From contig NZ_CP086322.1 in assembly GCF_023277745.1 (NCBI RefSeq), positions 5,580,001 to 5,644,000 on the forward strand: a stretch of 64,000 nt of DNA. Direction: 5' to 3'. The position numbers and the translations under genes were made by a program. Below, one piece after another: positions 1 through 6,720 of the stretch. The DNA is from Streptomyces halobius (lineage in GTDB: Bacteria > Actinomycetota > Actinomycetes > Streptomycetales > Streptomycetaceae). The notes below the pieces were generated by a model. It did not search any database and was not told the origin of the DNA. It saw only the letters and a program-made list of their open reading frames with translations. Position 1 is the first letter of the stretch; each line of letters opens with the position of its first letter.

Positions 1-37
1 GCCTCCGCTCGATTGCCTAGCAGAGCTAGAATTGGGT

Positions 38-637
38 ATGGCCGTCCAACAGCGTCGGGAGCGCCAGCGGGCGCAGCGGCATCAGTTGATCGTCAAGGCG
101 GCGCGTGAGCTCGCCGAGACGGAGGGGTGGGGTGCGGTCACCACCCGCCGCCTCGCCGAGCGGATCGAGTACAGTCAGCCGGTCCTCTACAGTCACTTCG
201 CGAGCAAGGGCGCGATCGTCAACGCCGTGGCGCTGGAGGGCTTCGCCGAACTGGCCGTCGCGGCCCGCGCCGCGCGCAAGGCAGCCGCGGCCGGCGGCCA
301 CACCGAGGCGCTGCTCGCCGTGGCCCGTGCGTACGCCGAGTTCGCCAGTGCCAACCCGGCTCTCTACGACGCGATGTTCACGCTCGCCACCGACCTGGAC
401 TTCGGGAGCGTTGAATCCCCCGAGCCGCTCAAGGCCGCCTTCGACGAACTCCTCGCGGTCTTCGGCCCGTTGGCCGGACCGGACGGCGACCCCGAGGCAT
501 TCACCGAGGTCGGCTGGAGTGCGCTGCACGGCCTGGTCACACTCGACCGCGCCGGCCGGCTCAGGGAGGGCCGCCAGGAGCAGCGGATCACCCTGCTCGT
601 CAGCCGCCTCGCCGCCGCGACCCCGCCGGGCACTTAG
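38..637 (+). CDS. TetR/AcrR-family transcriptional regulator
   Basis: A 199-residue DNA-binding repressor. The N-terminal helix-turn-helix covers about residues 8-55; WGAVTTRRLAERIEYSQPVL is the typical recognition region and is followed by YSHFASKGA. The C-terminal half carries the ligand/dimer domain, with GWSALHGLVTL resembling the WHG-type C-terminal domain. The ATG at 38 is preferred over the TTG at 32, because it puts the HTH at the usual distance from the N-terminus. The region upstream lies at the window edge and is mostly unseen. Its target is unknown. It lies near the CTGACG-type operators of the catabolic genes, but the second TetR gene at 4854-5501 is a better candidate for their regulator. 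Confidence 0.9.
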   Translation: MAVQQRRERQRAQRHQLIVKAARELAETEGWGAVTTRRLAERIEYSQPVLYSHFASKGAIVNAVALEGFAELAVAARAARKAAAAGGHTEALLAVARAYAEFASANPALYDAMFTLATDLDFGSVESPEPLKAAFDELLAVFGPLAGPDGDPEAFTEVGWSALHGLVTLDRAGRLREGRQEQRITLLVSRLAAATPPGT

Positions 638-705
638 TGCTCTGACCGGCAGGGTCTACCGGGTCGGGGTGGTCCGGCCAGGCGGCTGACCGGCAAGATC
701 GACGG

Positions 706-1002
706 ATGCCTTATCTCGGAATGGTGACTGTGGTCGTGCGTGACTACGACGAGGCCATCGCTTTCTATGTGGACGTCCCGGGTTTCGATCTACTGGAGGA
801 CACCCGTGTCGATGAGGACAAACGCTGGGTTGTCGTCGCTCCCCCGGGGCGAGGGAAACGGCGGTGCTCCTGGCCCGGGCCGTGACCGGTGGGCAGGAGG
901 CTCGTATCGGCGACCAGACGGGCGGCCCTGTCGGCTGGTTCTTGAACACCGAGGCGTTCGAGCGTGACTACGAGCTCTTGCGGGCAGCCGGGGTCGTATC
1001 GG
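706..1002 (+). pseudogene. Broken VOC (glyoxalase-like) gene
   Basis: The ATG at 706 opens a reading frame with a clear VOC start (MPYLGMVTVVVRDYDEAIAF, then the DVPGFDLLEDTRVDEDKRWV region). It runs into a stop near 886. The expected continuation (LLARAVTGGQEARIGDQTGG, then GWFLNTEAFERDYELLRAAG) is in another frame from about 858, so a frameshift lies near 845-860. After about 1002 the homology ends, where the family normally has a C-terminal ELYGNRWDL-type block. The gene therefore carries both a frameshift and a 3' truncation. Metal-dependent dioxygenase/glyoxalase activity would have been the family role. The assignment is from motif recognition only. Confidence 0.75.
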
Positions 1003-1145
1003 ATCGATCTGAGTGCTCCCCAGGTGCGGTCGATGCCCTTGCGCCTGCGGACAACGCCCCCGGAGAATTCCCCGCCCCAGGGACTCGCCACCCAGGGGGA
1101 ACCCCCATCCAGAATCCCCACCCAGGAGACCCCCAGGGGAATCCC

Positions 1146-2390
1146 CTACCCCCTCCCCAGCACCACCGTCCCCGACGAACAAAACCAGCCACCCGTGCCG
1201 GAGGCGACGGCCAGTTGCGGGAGGCGGCCGTCGGGCCGGTGGACCTGGCGGCCGGGACCAGCCTCGCCGCGAAGCTGGCGTACGGCCTCGACCAGCAGAA
1301 ACAGGCCCCGCATGCCCGGGTGGCAGGCGGCCAGGCCACCGCCGTCGGTGTTCACCGGCAGCTCGCCGTCCCGCAGCAGTCGCCCCTTCTCGACGAACGC
1401 GCCGCCCTCGCCCTTCGCGCAGAATCCCAGGTCCTCCAGCGTCACCAGCGTCATATAGGTGAAGGCGTCATAGAGCTCGGCGAGGTCGATCTCCGACGGG
1501 CGGATCCCGGCGCGTTCGAAGGCGAGACGGCCGGAGACCGCGGCCGGTGAGACGGTGAAGTCGTCCCACTCCGACATGGTGGTGTGCGAGGCAGCGGTGC
1601 CCGTGCCGAGCATCCAGACGGGCGGTTTGACGAGGTCAGGTACGTAGTCCTGGGCGACGAGCAGGGCCGCGCAGCCGCCGTCGGAACGGATGCAGCAGTG
1701 CAGCTTGGTGAAGGGGTCGGCGATCATCGGGCCGGAGAGGACATCGTCGACGGTGATCGGATCGCGGTACATGGCGTCCGGGTTGGTCGCTGCGTTCGCC
1801 CGCGCCTGGACGGCTATCTGGGCCAACTGCTCCAGTGTGGTGCCGTATTGGTGCATATGCCGACGCGCGGCCATGGCGTATTTGGCTATCAGGGTATGCC
1901 CGTAGGGGGCTTCGAACTGCAGCGGTCCACGGGCGCCGAAGGAGAGGTTCGAGGTGCGGCGCTGCGCCTTGATGTCGGCACGGGCAGTGGATCCGTAGAC
2001 GAGAAGGACGGCATTGGCATGGCCCGCCGCGATCGCGTCGGCGGCGTGCGCGGCCATCACCTCCCAGGTGGCGCCACCGACCGAGGTGGAATCGGTCCAG
2101 GTCGGACGCAGGCCCAGGTATTCGGCGACCTCGACGGGGGCGAGCGTGCCGAGGCCGGCTGAGGCGAAGCCGTCGATCACCGAACGGTCCAGCCCGGAGT
2201 CGGCGAGCGCCCGGCGGGCAGCCTGGGCGTGCAGGTCATAGGGGGTGGCCTCGTCCACCCGGCCGCAGTCGGACAGGGCGACTCCGGCGATGGCGACCTG
2301 GCGATTCCGGGGATGCCGCGGGGTTCGGAGAGTCCGGGTGGTTCGCGGATTCTGCGGATTCCGGGGGAGGCTCCCTGACGACATGGACAT
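1146..2390 (-). CDS. Thiolase-fold lipid-transfer-type protein (SCP2-thiolase family)
   Basis: About 414 residues of the thiolase-like non-specific lipid-transfer (Ltp) family, which acts on acyl-CoA thioesters in beta-oxidation or side-chain cleavage. Visible marks are VAIAGVALSDCGRVDEATPY at the start, ELYDAFTYM, DLGFCAKGEGGAFVEKGR and NTDGGGLAACHPG near the end. The position of the nucleophilic Cys of true thiolases reads GGATWEVM, with no Cys, while the His of the HP motif is kept. It is therefore unlikely to be an ordinary thiolase. Starts at 2390 and 2384 (both ATG) are equally plausible. The first 30 residues (PRNPQNPRTTRTLRTPRHP) are low complexity. The gene is divergent from the acyl-CoA dehydrogenase, with two palindromic operators between them. 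The last 25 residues look unconserved. Confidence 0.85.
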   Translation of the reverse strand: MSMSSGSLPRNPQNPRTTRTLRTPRHPRNRQVAIAGVALSDCGRVDEATPYDLHAQAARRALADSGLDRSVIDGFASAGLGTLAPVEVAEYLGLRPTWTDSTSVGGATWEVMAAHAADAIAAGHANAVLLVYGSTARADIKAQRRTSNLSFGARGPLQFEAPYGHTLIAKYAMAARRHMHQYGTTLEQLAQIAVQARANAATNPDAMYRDPITVDDVLSGPMIADPFTKLHCCIRSDGGCAALLVAQDYVPDLVKPPVWMLGTGTAASHTTMSEWDDFTVSPAAVSGRLAFERAGIRPSEIDLAELYDAFTYMTLVTLEDLGFCAKGEGGAFVEKGRLLRDGELPVNTDGGGLAACHPGMRGLFLLVEAVRQLRGEAGPGRQVHRPDGRLPQLAVASGTGGWFCSSGTVVLGRG

Positions 2391-2394
2391 AAAC

Positions 2395-2409
2395 CTGACG
2401 GTACATCAG
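2395..2409. promoter_or_regulatory. TetR-type operator candidate 1
   Basis: CTGACGGTACATCAG matches the CTGACG-N3-CGTCAG palindrome with one mismatch. It sits only 4-10 bp upstream of the two possible starts of the thiolase-fold gene, where a bound repressor would block transcription or initiation. Confidence 0.6.
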
Positions 2410-2475
2410 TTCACCTTGGGCGGGCAGGGGGTGATCCATCCCTGCCCCTGGGAAAGTCACCCCTCCGTATCTACT

Positions 2476-2490
2476 ATGACGGCCCGTCAG
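2476..2490. promoter_or_regulatory. TetR-type operator candidate 2
   Basis: ATGACGGCCCGTCAG matches the shared palindrome with one mismatch. It lies in the divergent intergenic region, 72 bp before the acyl-CoA dehydrogenase start at 2563, and fits a promoter-proximal site for that gene. Confidence 0.65.
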
Positions 2491-2562
2491 TTCTCCGCTT
2501 CGATCTGCTGGTGCCCATCGGGACGAGATGGGTGTTGACGTACGGCCGGGAGGAGCCCGCCG

Positions 2563-4071
2563 ATGGATGCCGCGTTCACCGAGGAGCAGCACGAGATCCG
2601 CCGCACGCTGCGCGAACTGCTCCACAAACGCTGCGGACCGGACGACGTCAAGGCGGCGGTGCGCACCCCGCCGGGTCATGACGAGGCGCTGTGGCGGCAG
2701 CTCGCCCAGCAGCTCGGGTTGCCGGGCCTGGCGCTGCCCGCCGCGTACGGAGGGGTCGGCTGCGGGCCCACCGAGCTCGCCCTGGCCTGCGAGGAGGCCG
2801 GCCGCGCGCTGCTGCCCTCGCCGCTGATCGCCTCCGCCGCGCTCGCCGCGCCGCTCATCCTGGCGCTCGGCAGCGAGCGGCAGCGCGCCGAGCTGCTGCC
2901 GGCCATCGCCGCGGGAAAACTCACCGGAACGCTCGCCGTACCGGGCGGGCAGCTGGCCACCGCTCTGGCGCTGACCGGGCCGAATGACGGCGACTGGGCG
3001 GGCGGCGGCCGGTCGGGCGGGATCCAGGCGCGTCCGCACGACGGAAGGTGGCGGCTTTACGGGGAGGCCGGGCAGGTCCTGGACGGGCACACCGCCGGGG
3101 TACTGCTGGTGGCTGCGCATACCGGCGGGTTCGCCCGCAGTCGCACGTTGCTCTTCGTCGTACGGGGGGAGGAGGGGCGCGATGGGCGCCTGTGTACGCA
3201 CGTCGGCGTAGGGGGTGGCCCACGGGACGGAGGAGGCGGAGTGCGGGGCAGGTCAGGGGGCAGCACGATGCCTGACGCGAGGCCCAACGCTAAGCCCGAC
3301 ACGAGGCCGAGCATGAAGCCCGACACGAGGCCGAGCATGAAGCCCGACACGAGACCGGACACGGAGCCCGACACGGGGCCGGACACGGAGCCCGACACGG
3401 GGCCGGACATGGAGCCCGACACCCCCGGTCTCCTCCGTACCCGGCAGACCGTGATGGACGAGACCCGGCCGCAGGCGCGCATCGAACTGCGCAATGTGCC
3501 AGCCGAGTTGCTCGGCTACGCGGACGGCGCAGGCACCGGCAGCGGTGACGTGGACCGTGGCGAGGGGGCCGTGGCGGCCGCGCTCGCCGCGATCGGGGTC
3601 ACGGCGGCCGCGGCACTGGCCGCGGAGGCGGTCGGCGCGGCTGATGCGGCGCTGGCCCGGACCGTCGAATACGTCCGGGTGCGTGAGCAGTTCGGCCGCC
3701 CGATCGGCTCCTTTCAGGCGGTGCAGCACCGGCTCGCCGACCTGTATGTGGCGGTGCAGGCGGCCCGCTCGGCGGCGTACTACGCGGCCTGGTCGGCGGG
3801 CGGTGGTGGGGCCGGGCCGCGGCGCGGGGCCGAGCCGGGCGTCGCCGCGCTTGCGCTCGCGCAGGCGCTGGAGACGCAGCGCGCGGTAGCGGCCGAGGCG
3901 GTGCAGCTGCATGGTGGTATCGGCTTCACCTGGGAGCACGAAGCGCATCTCTATTTCAAGCGCGCGGCCTGCGACGAACTGCTGCTGGGCCCCGTGCACC
4001 GGCTGCGGGCGCGAGCCGCGGAGGAAGCCGGACTGTTCGATGTCGGGACGAGAGAGGCGGCCGGTGCCTGA
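2563..4071 (+). CDS. Acyl-CoA dehydrogenase with internal repeat insertion
   Basis: A 502-residue flavoprotein acyl-CoA dehydrogenase, which performs alpha,beta-desaturation of an acyl-CoA. The N-terminal helical domain is residues 1-115 (TEEQHEIRRTLRELLHKRC; LPGLALPAAYGGVGCGP). The middle beta-domain follows, and the C-terminal helical domain carries RTVEYVRVREQFGRPIGSFQ and QLHGGIGFTWEHEAHLYFKR. Family members of this type are about 370-400 residues. The extra length is a segment at about residues 200-290 that includes 24-bp tandem repeats encoding KPDTRPSM and EPDTGPDT units. The segment falls between two beta-domain strands (LLFVV and GLLRTRQTVMDETRPQARIE), so it probably forms an acidic/proline-rich surface loop. 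The stop overlaps the start of the next gene (TGATG), implying translational coupling. Confidence 0.92.
   Translation: MDAAFTEEQHEIRRTLRELLHKRCGPDDVKAAVRTPPGHDEALWRQLAQQLGLPGLALPAAYGGVGCGPTELALACEEAGRALLPSPLIASAALAAPLILALGSERQRAELLPAIAAGKLTGTLAVPGGQLATALALTGPNDGDWAGGGRSGGIQARPHDGRWRLYGEAGQVLDGHTAGVLLVAAHTGGFARSRTLLFVVRGEEGRDGRLCTHVGVGGGPRDGGGGVRGRSGGSTMPDARPNAKPDTRPSMKPDTRPSMKPDTRPDTEPDTGPDTEPDTGPDMEPDTPGLLRTRQTVMDETRPQARIELRNVPAELLGYADGAGTGSGDVDRGEGAVAAALAAIGVTAAAALAAEAVGAADAALARTVEYVRVREQFGRPIGSFQAVQHRLADLYVAVQAARSAAYYAAWSAGGGGAGPRRGAEPGVAALALAQALETQRAVAAEAVQLHGGIGFTWEHEAHLYFKRAACDELLLGPVHRLRARAAEEAGLFDVGTREAAGA
3271..3426 (+). repeat. 24-bp in-frame tandem repeats inside acyl-CoA dehydrogenase
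   Basis: Two families of 24-bp units lie end to end: exact copies at 3301-3324 and 3325-3348, then a related pair at 3361-3384 and 3385-3408, with partial units at both ends. All keep the reading frame and encode 8-residue Pro/Asp/Thr units. Confidence 0.9.
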
Positions 4072-4547
4072 TGCCAACTGGTGAGCGGTGGGTGCAGAAG
4101 ATCTCCTCGACCCGTACGTTCGCACGGATCGCACCGCATTTCATCCCTTCCTTGGACCGCGCCGTACATCGGCTGACCCGGGGAAGGGTGCTGCTCAGCG
4201 CTCGGATGCTGCCCGGTCTGATCCTTACGGCGACCGGTGCGAAGAGCGGCCGGCCGCGGCGTACGCCCCTGGCGTGCATACCGGAGGGTGACGGCAGCTG
4301 GTTGCTGGTCGGCAGCAATTTCGGCCGGCCGGGGCATCCGTCCTGGACCGGCAACCTGCTCAAGCACCCAGAGGCGGAGGTCAGTTGGCGGGGCCAGGAC
4401 ATTCCCGTACGGGCCCGGCTGCTCACCGGCGCGGAACGGGAGCGGGCATGGCGGGCGGCCCTGGAGTTCTGGCCGCCGTATGCCGCGTATCAGGCGCGGG
4501 TGGAGCGGGAGATCCGGCTGTTCCGTCTGGTGCGGCGGATGCCGTAG
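4071..4547 (+). CDS. Ddn-type deazaflavin (F420)-dependent nitroreductase-family protein
   Basis: A 158-residue split-barrel protein of the nitroreductase/DUF385 (Ddn) family, which binds reduced coenzyme F420 and reduces enone or quinone substrates. The diagnostic core is LTATGAKSGRPRRTPL (residues 51-66), then LLVGSNFGRPGHPSWTGNLL and HPEAEVSWRGQDIPVRAR. The C-terminus (FWPPYAAYQARVEREIRLF) is also typical. It overlaps the acyl-CoA dehydrogenase stop by one base, so the two are almost certainly co-transcribed and may work on the same substrate. Its presence links the acyl-CoA genes to F420, as do the three luciferase-like genes downstream and fbiC. Confidence 0.9.
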   Translation: MPTGERWVQKISSTRTFARIAPHFIPSLDRAVHRLTRGRVLLSARMLPGLILTATGAKSGRPRRTPLACIPEGDGSWLLVGSNFGRPGHPSWTGNLLKHPEAEVSWRGQDIPVRARLLTGAERERAWRAALEFWPPYAAYQARVEREIRLFRLVRRMP

Positions 4548-4607
4548 CGGCACGGCGCACGGTTGGCGCCGGCGTCTGTGCCCGCCGCGGACATTCGGCC
4601 CGTGTGC

Positions 4608-4675
4608 GTGGGCCGAGCATGCACATCGGGTGCGCGGGCTGAGGTGTGGGTGGGCCGAGCATGCACATCGGGTGC
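4608..4675. repeat. Perfect 26-bp direct repeat
   Basis: Two identical 26-bp copies at 4608-4633 and 4650-4675, 42 bp apart start to start, each carrying a GCATGC palindrome at its centre. They lie downstream of the Ddn-type gene. Function unknown; they could be a protein-binding pair or a recent local duplication. Confidence 0.85.
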
Positions 4676-4705
4676 CGTTCGACCTCCTAGGGGCCGGACG
4701 GCACC
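4671..4705. terminator. Hairpin between convergent genes
   Basis: GGTGCCGT at 4671-4678 pairs with ACGGCACC at 4698-4705 across a 19-nt loop. It lies between the Ddn-type gene and the convergent TetR gene and could terminate from either side. There is no T-tract, as is common in Streptomyces. Confidence 0.45.
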
Positions 4706-4853
4706 CGCTGTGTGTGCAGCTGTGCAGTTATGGCAGGACGGATACAGGACGGATCGCGAACTGTCCCGGAAGCACCGGTGGTTCGGGGCGCGGCGCGCAC
4801 GAACGCGGCGTCCCTGACGGCGGTTCGGCGGCACTGGTTCACCGCTCGCGCCG

Positions 4854-5501
4854 CTACTTCGTCGGCTTTTTGCCGGTGACGCCGAGGTGCACCAGCAGCG
4901 CCAGATTCGGCTTGAGCTCGGCCTGTTTGACGCCCCAGCTCTGGAAGCCCTTCTGGTGCCCGGCGACGGCCGCCAGCATCGCGACGATCGAGCCGGCCAT
5001 GGCGGCCGCGTTCACGTCCTTGTCGACCTTGTTCCTGCTCTGGAGGTCCTGGATGCTTTCTGTAAGGGAGTTGGTGACCGCGTTGAGGATCTTCATGCGG
5101 ATCTTGTAGAACCGCTTGTCGCCCTCGGCGGCGCCCAGATCGACGACGCGCAGAATCGCGTCGTTCTTGCGCCAGAAGGAGAGAAAGCCGTCGACGAGCT
5201 CCTCTGCCGCCTGCCAGCCGGACTTGCCCACCCAGGAGCGTCCGGCCACGAGATCGGTCAGATTTGCGCCTTCTTTGGCCATCTCCTCGGCGATTTCGAG
5301 GACGGCGCCCTCCACGTCCGGGAAGTACTGATAGAACGTGGCGGGTGAAGTCCCCGCTTTTCGGGCCACATCGATGACTTTTACGTCCCGGTAAGGGGAC
5401 GAACTGAGCATTTCGCTGAGGCAGTCGAGCAGCTTCTGCCGCGTCGCCTGTCCGCGGCGGCCGGCAACTCTGCCGTCGACGGTTCGCACTTGTCCTGTCA
5501 T
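4854..5501 (-). CDS. TetR-family regulator, candidate repressor of the catabolic regulon
   Basis: A 215-residue repressor. The HTH lies at about residues 18-62 (ATRQKLLDCLSEML, then DVKVIDVARKAGTSPATFYQ and YFPDVEGAV). The C-terminal ligand domain is alpha-helical and has fewer charged clusters than neighbouring proteins. The ATG at 5501 overlaps a degenerate copy of the CTGACG-N3-CGTCAG palindrome (5495-5509), suggesting autorepression. The stretch beyond it (5502-6720) holds no gene. TetR proteins with acyl-CoA or steroid-CoA ligands control similar gene sets in other actinobacteria. The ligand here is unknown, and the link to the operators is inference from position and sequence. Confidence 0.92.
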   Translation of the reverse strand: MTGQVRTVDGRVAGRRGQATRQKLLDCLSEMLSSSPYRDVKVIDVARKAGTSPATFYQYFPDVEGAVLEIAEEMAKEGANLTDLVAGRSWVGKSGWQAAEELVDGFLSFWRKNDAILRVVDLGAAEGDKRFYKIRMKILNAVTNSLTESIQDLQSRNKVDKDVNAAAMAGSIVAMLAAVAGHQKGFQSWGVKQAELKPNLALLVHLGVTGKKPTK

Positions 5502-5509
5502 GCCGTCAG
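5495..5509. promoter_or_regulatory. Weak operator overlapping the TetR start codon
   Basis: CTGTCATGCCGTCAG has one perfect half-site (CGTCAG) and a half-site with two mismatches, in the same 6-3-6 arrangement as the stronger copies. It overlaps the ATG at 5499-5501. Confidence 0.4.
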
Positions 5510-5660
5510 CTTACCGAGGGGTGATCGGAGCGCGATTTGGCTGCCTGCAAATGGGGATGCGGGAGTTAGGGGGGCGCGGTCCCGGATATCGCCCGGGTAG
5601 CGGCCTCGCGTCCGGCTCCGGATTCGTGAGGCGCCGTTTGCTCCGATCCAGTGAATGGTC

Positions 5661-5694
5661 TTATCAACAGGCTGTGGACAACTTTGGTGGATAA
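5661..5694. promoter_or_regulatory. Cluster of three DnaA-box-like 9-mers
   Basis: TTATCAACA (5661-5669), TGTGGACAA (5673-5681, reverse complement TTGTCCACA, a perfect Streptomyces-type DnaA box) and GGTGGATAA (5686-5694, reverse complement TTATCCACC) lie within 34 bp. The cluster is in the gene-free region between the TetR gene and the kinase. It may act as a DnaA titration or regulatory site. It is too small to be called an origin. Confidence 0.5.
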
Positions 5695-6720
5695 GCGCGC
5701 GGCGGACAGTGTCCCCCTGCCGGTACCCGTCCGGCCCTTGCCCGGCCCATGCCCGGCCCCTGTCGGTGCGCCCAGCCGGGCCGCGGGCGGCGCCCGCCTG
5801 GCACCGGTCCGGGATGTGCGCACGCCGCCGTCGGTGTCGTCGGCCCACCGCCCGGTGTCATCGGCGAAGCGAAACGGAACCCCGGCGGTCCGTTCGTGGT
5901 CTTCACCGACAAGGAGATCGACATTGCCGGCGCCACGCGTGGTGTACGTACACCGAAATCGCCCTCTGCACCGCAGAATTGGGGCGAGCGTACGAGTGCG
6001 GACGCCGGTGCGCGCAGGCGCGGGGCGAGGGCCGACAACGGGGGATGGGATGACCGGTAGGGGCAGGGGATGGACGCATGACGGCCTGGCGGTGGTTGCG
6101 CCGTGCGGCGGCGTGCGGTTAGCGATGCGGGGCGGTAGGAGGGGGCCCCGGGAGATGACGCGCCCTGTACCGGTATCGTCCGCGGCCGGCTCCGCCATAC
6201 GGAGCGTCCGGTGCGTCCGTCACGAGAGGCGCGTGCTGTCGTCCGATCACGTCCGGTGCGTCCGCTACCTGCGACGCGTGCTGTCGACGGGCCGCATCCG
6301 GTGCCGCGGCCACGTAACACGCGTGCTGTCGTCGGGCCACCGCATCCGGTGCGTCCGCCATCCGGGACGCGTCCCGCTGATCCACCGCGTCCGATACCGG
6401 CGATACCGTGTGCCCGCCAACGATCCGCAACTGGTCGGTAACCCCGCGTCGACGGTCCGTCAGACGGCGCATCGGAGCACGTCAGACGGGGGTGCATTAC
6501 GCCAGGTAACGGCATCTGTGCGTACCGCGCGGCGTGATCCGTGACACGACGGGCAGGCCCCGGGTTCGCAACCGTCGGCCCGGCCAGGAACAATCAGCAC
6601 GCGTACGGCCGTTTCGACAGTCCTCGCCGCAGGCGGGGGGACGCTGCACGGGGCAGTGGCTCTCGGCGGCTCGTGGCTATTGAGAGTCTCTTTTTCGCCC
6701 CACGGGGAGGTGGCAGGCAA
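5695..6720. other. Gene-free intergenic region
   Basis: About 1 kb before the kinase start in which I recognise no protein. Open frames on both strands are Arg/Pro-rich and look like composition artefacts. It contains the tandem repeat at 6230-6375. A ribosome-binding site (GGGGAGGTGG) lies near 6703, just before the kinase start. Confidence 0.6.
6230..6375. repeat. Imperfect 45-48 bp tandem repeat
   Basis: The block beginning CGCGTGCTGTCG occurs at 6230, 6275 and 6320, with a diverged fourth start (CGCGTCCCGCTG) at 6368. Each unit also contains a CATCCGGTGC or CGTCCGGTGC core. Spacing is 45, 45 and 48 bp. A half-unit precedes the first copy. It lies about 350 bp upstream of the afsK-like start. 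Confidence 0.75.

Noticed and set aside
105..689. Long Arg/Pro/Ser-rich frames overlapping real genes here and throughout the window
   Set aside because: They follow from the high GC content; the translations have no motif and run in the alternative frames of clear genes.
5661..5694. Replication origin at the DnaA-box cluster
   Set aside because: Only three boxes, no dnaA/dnaN/gyrB genes and no AT-rich unwinding region nearby; reported only as a box cluster.
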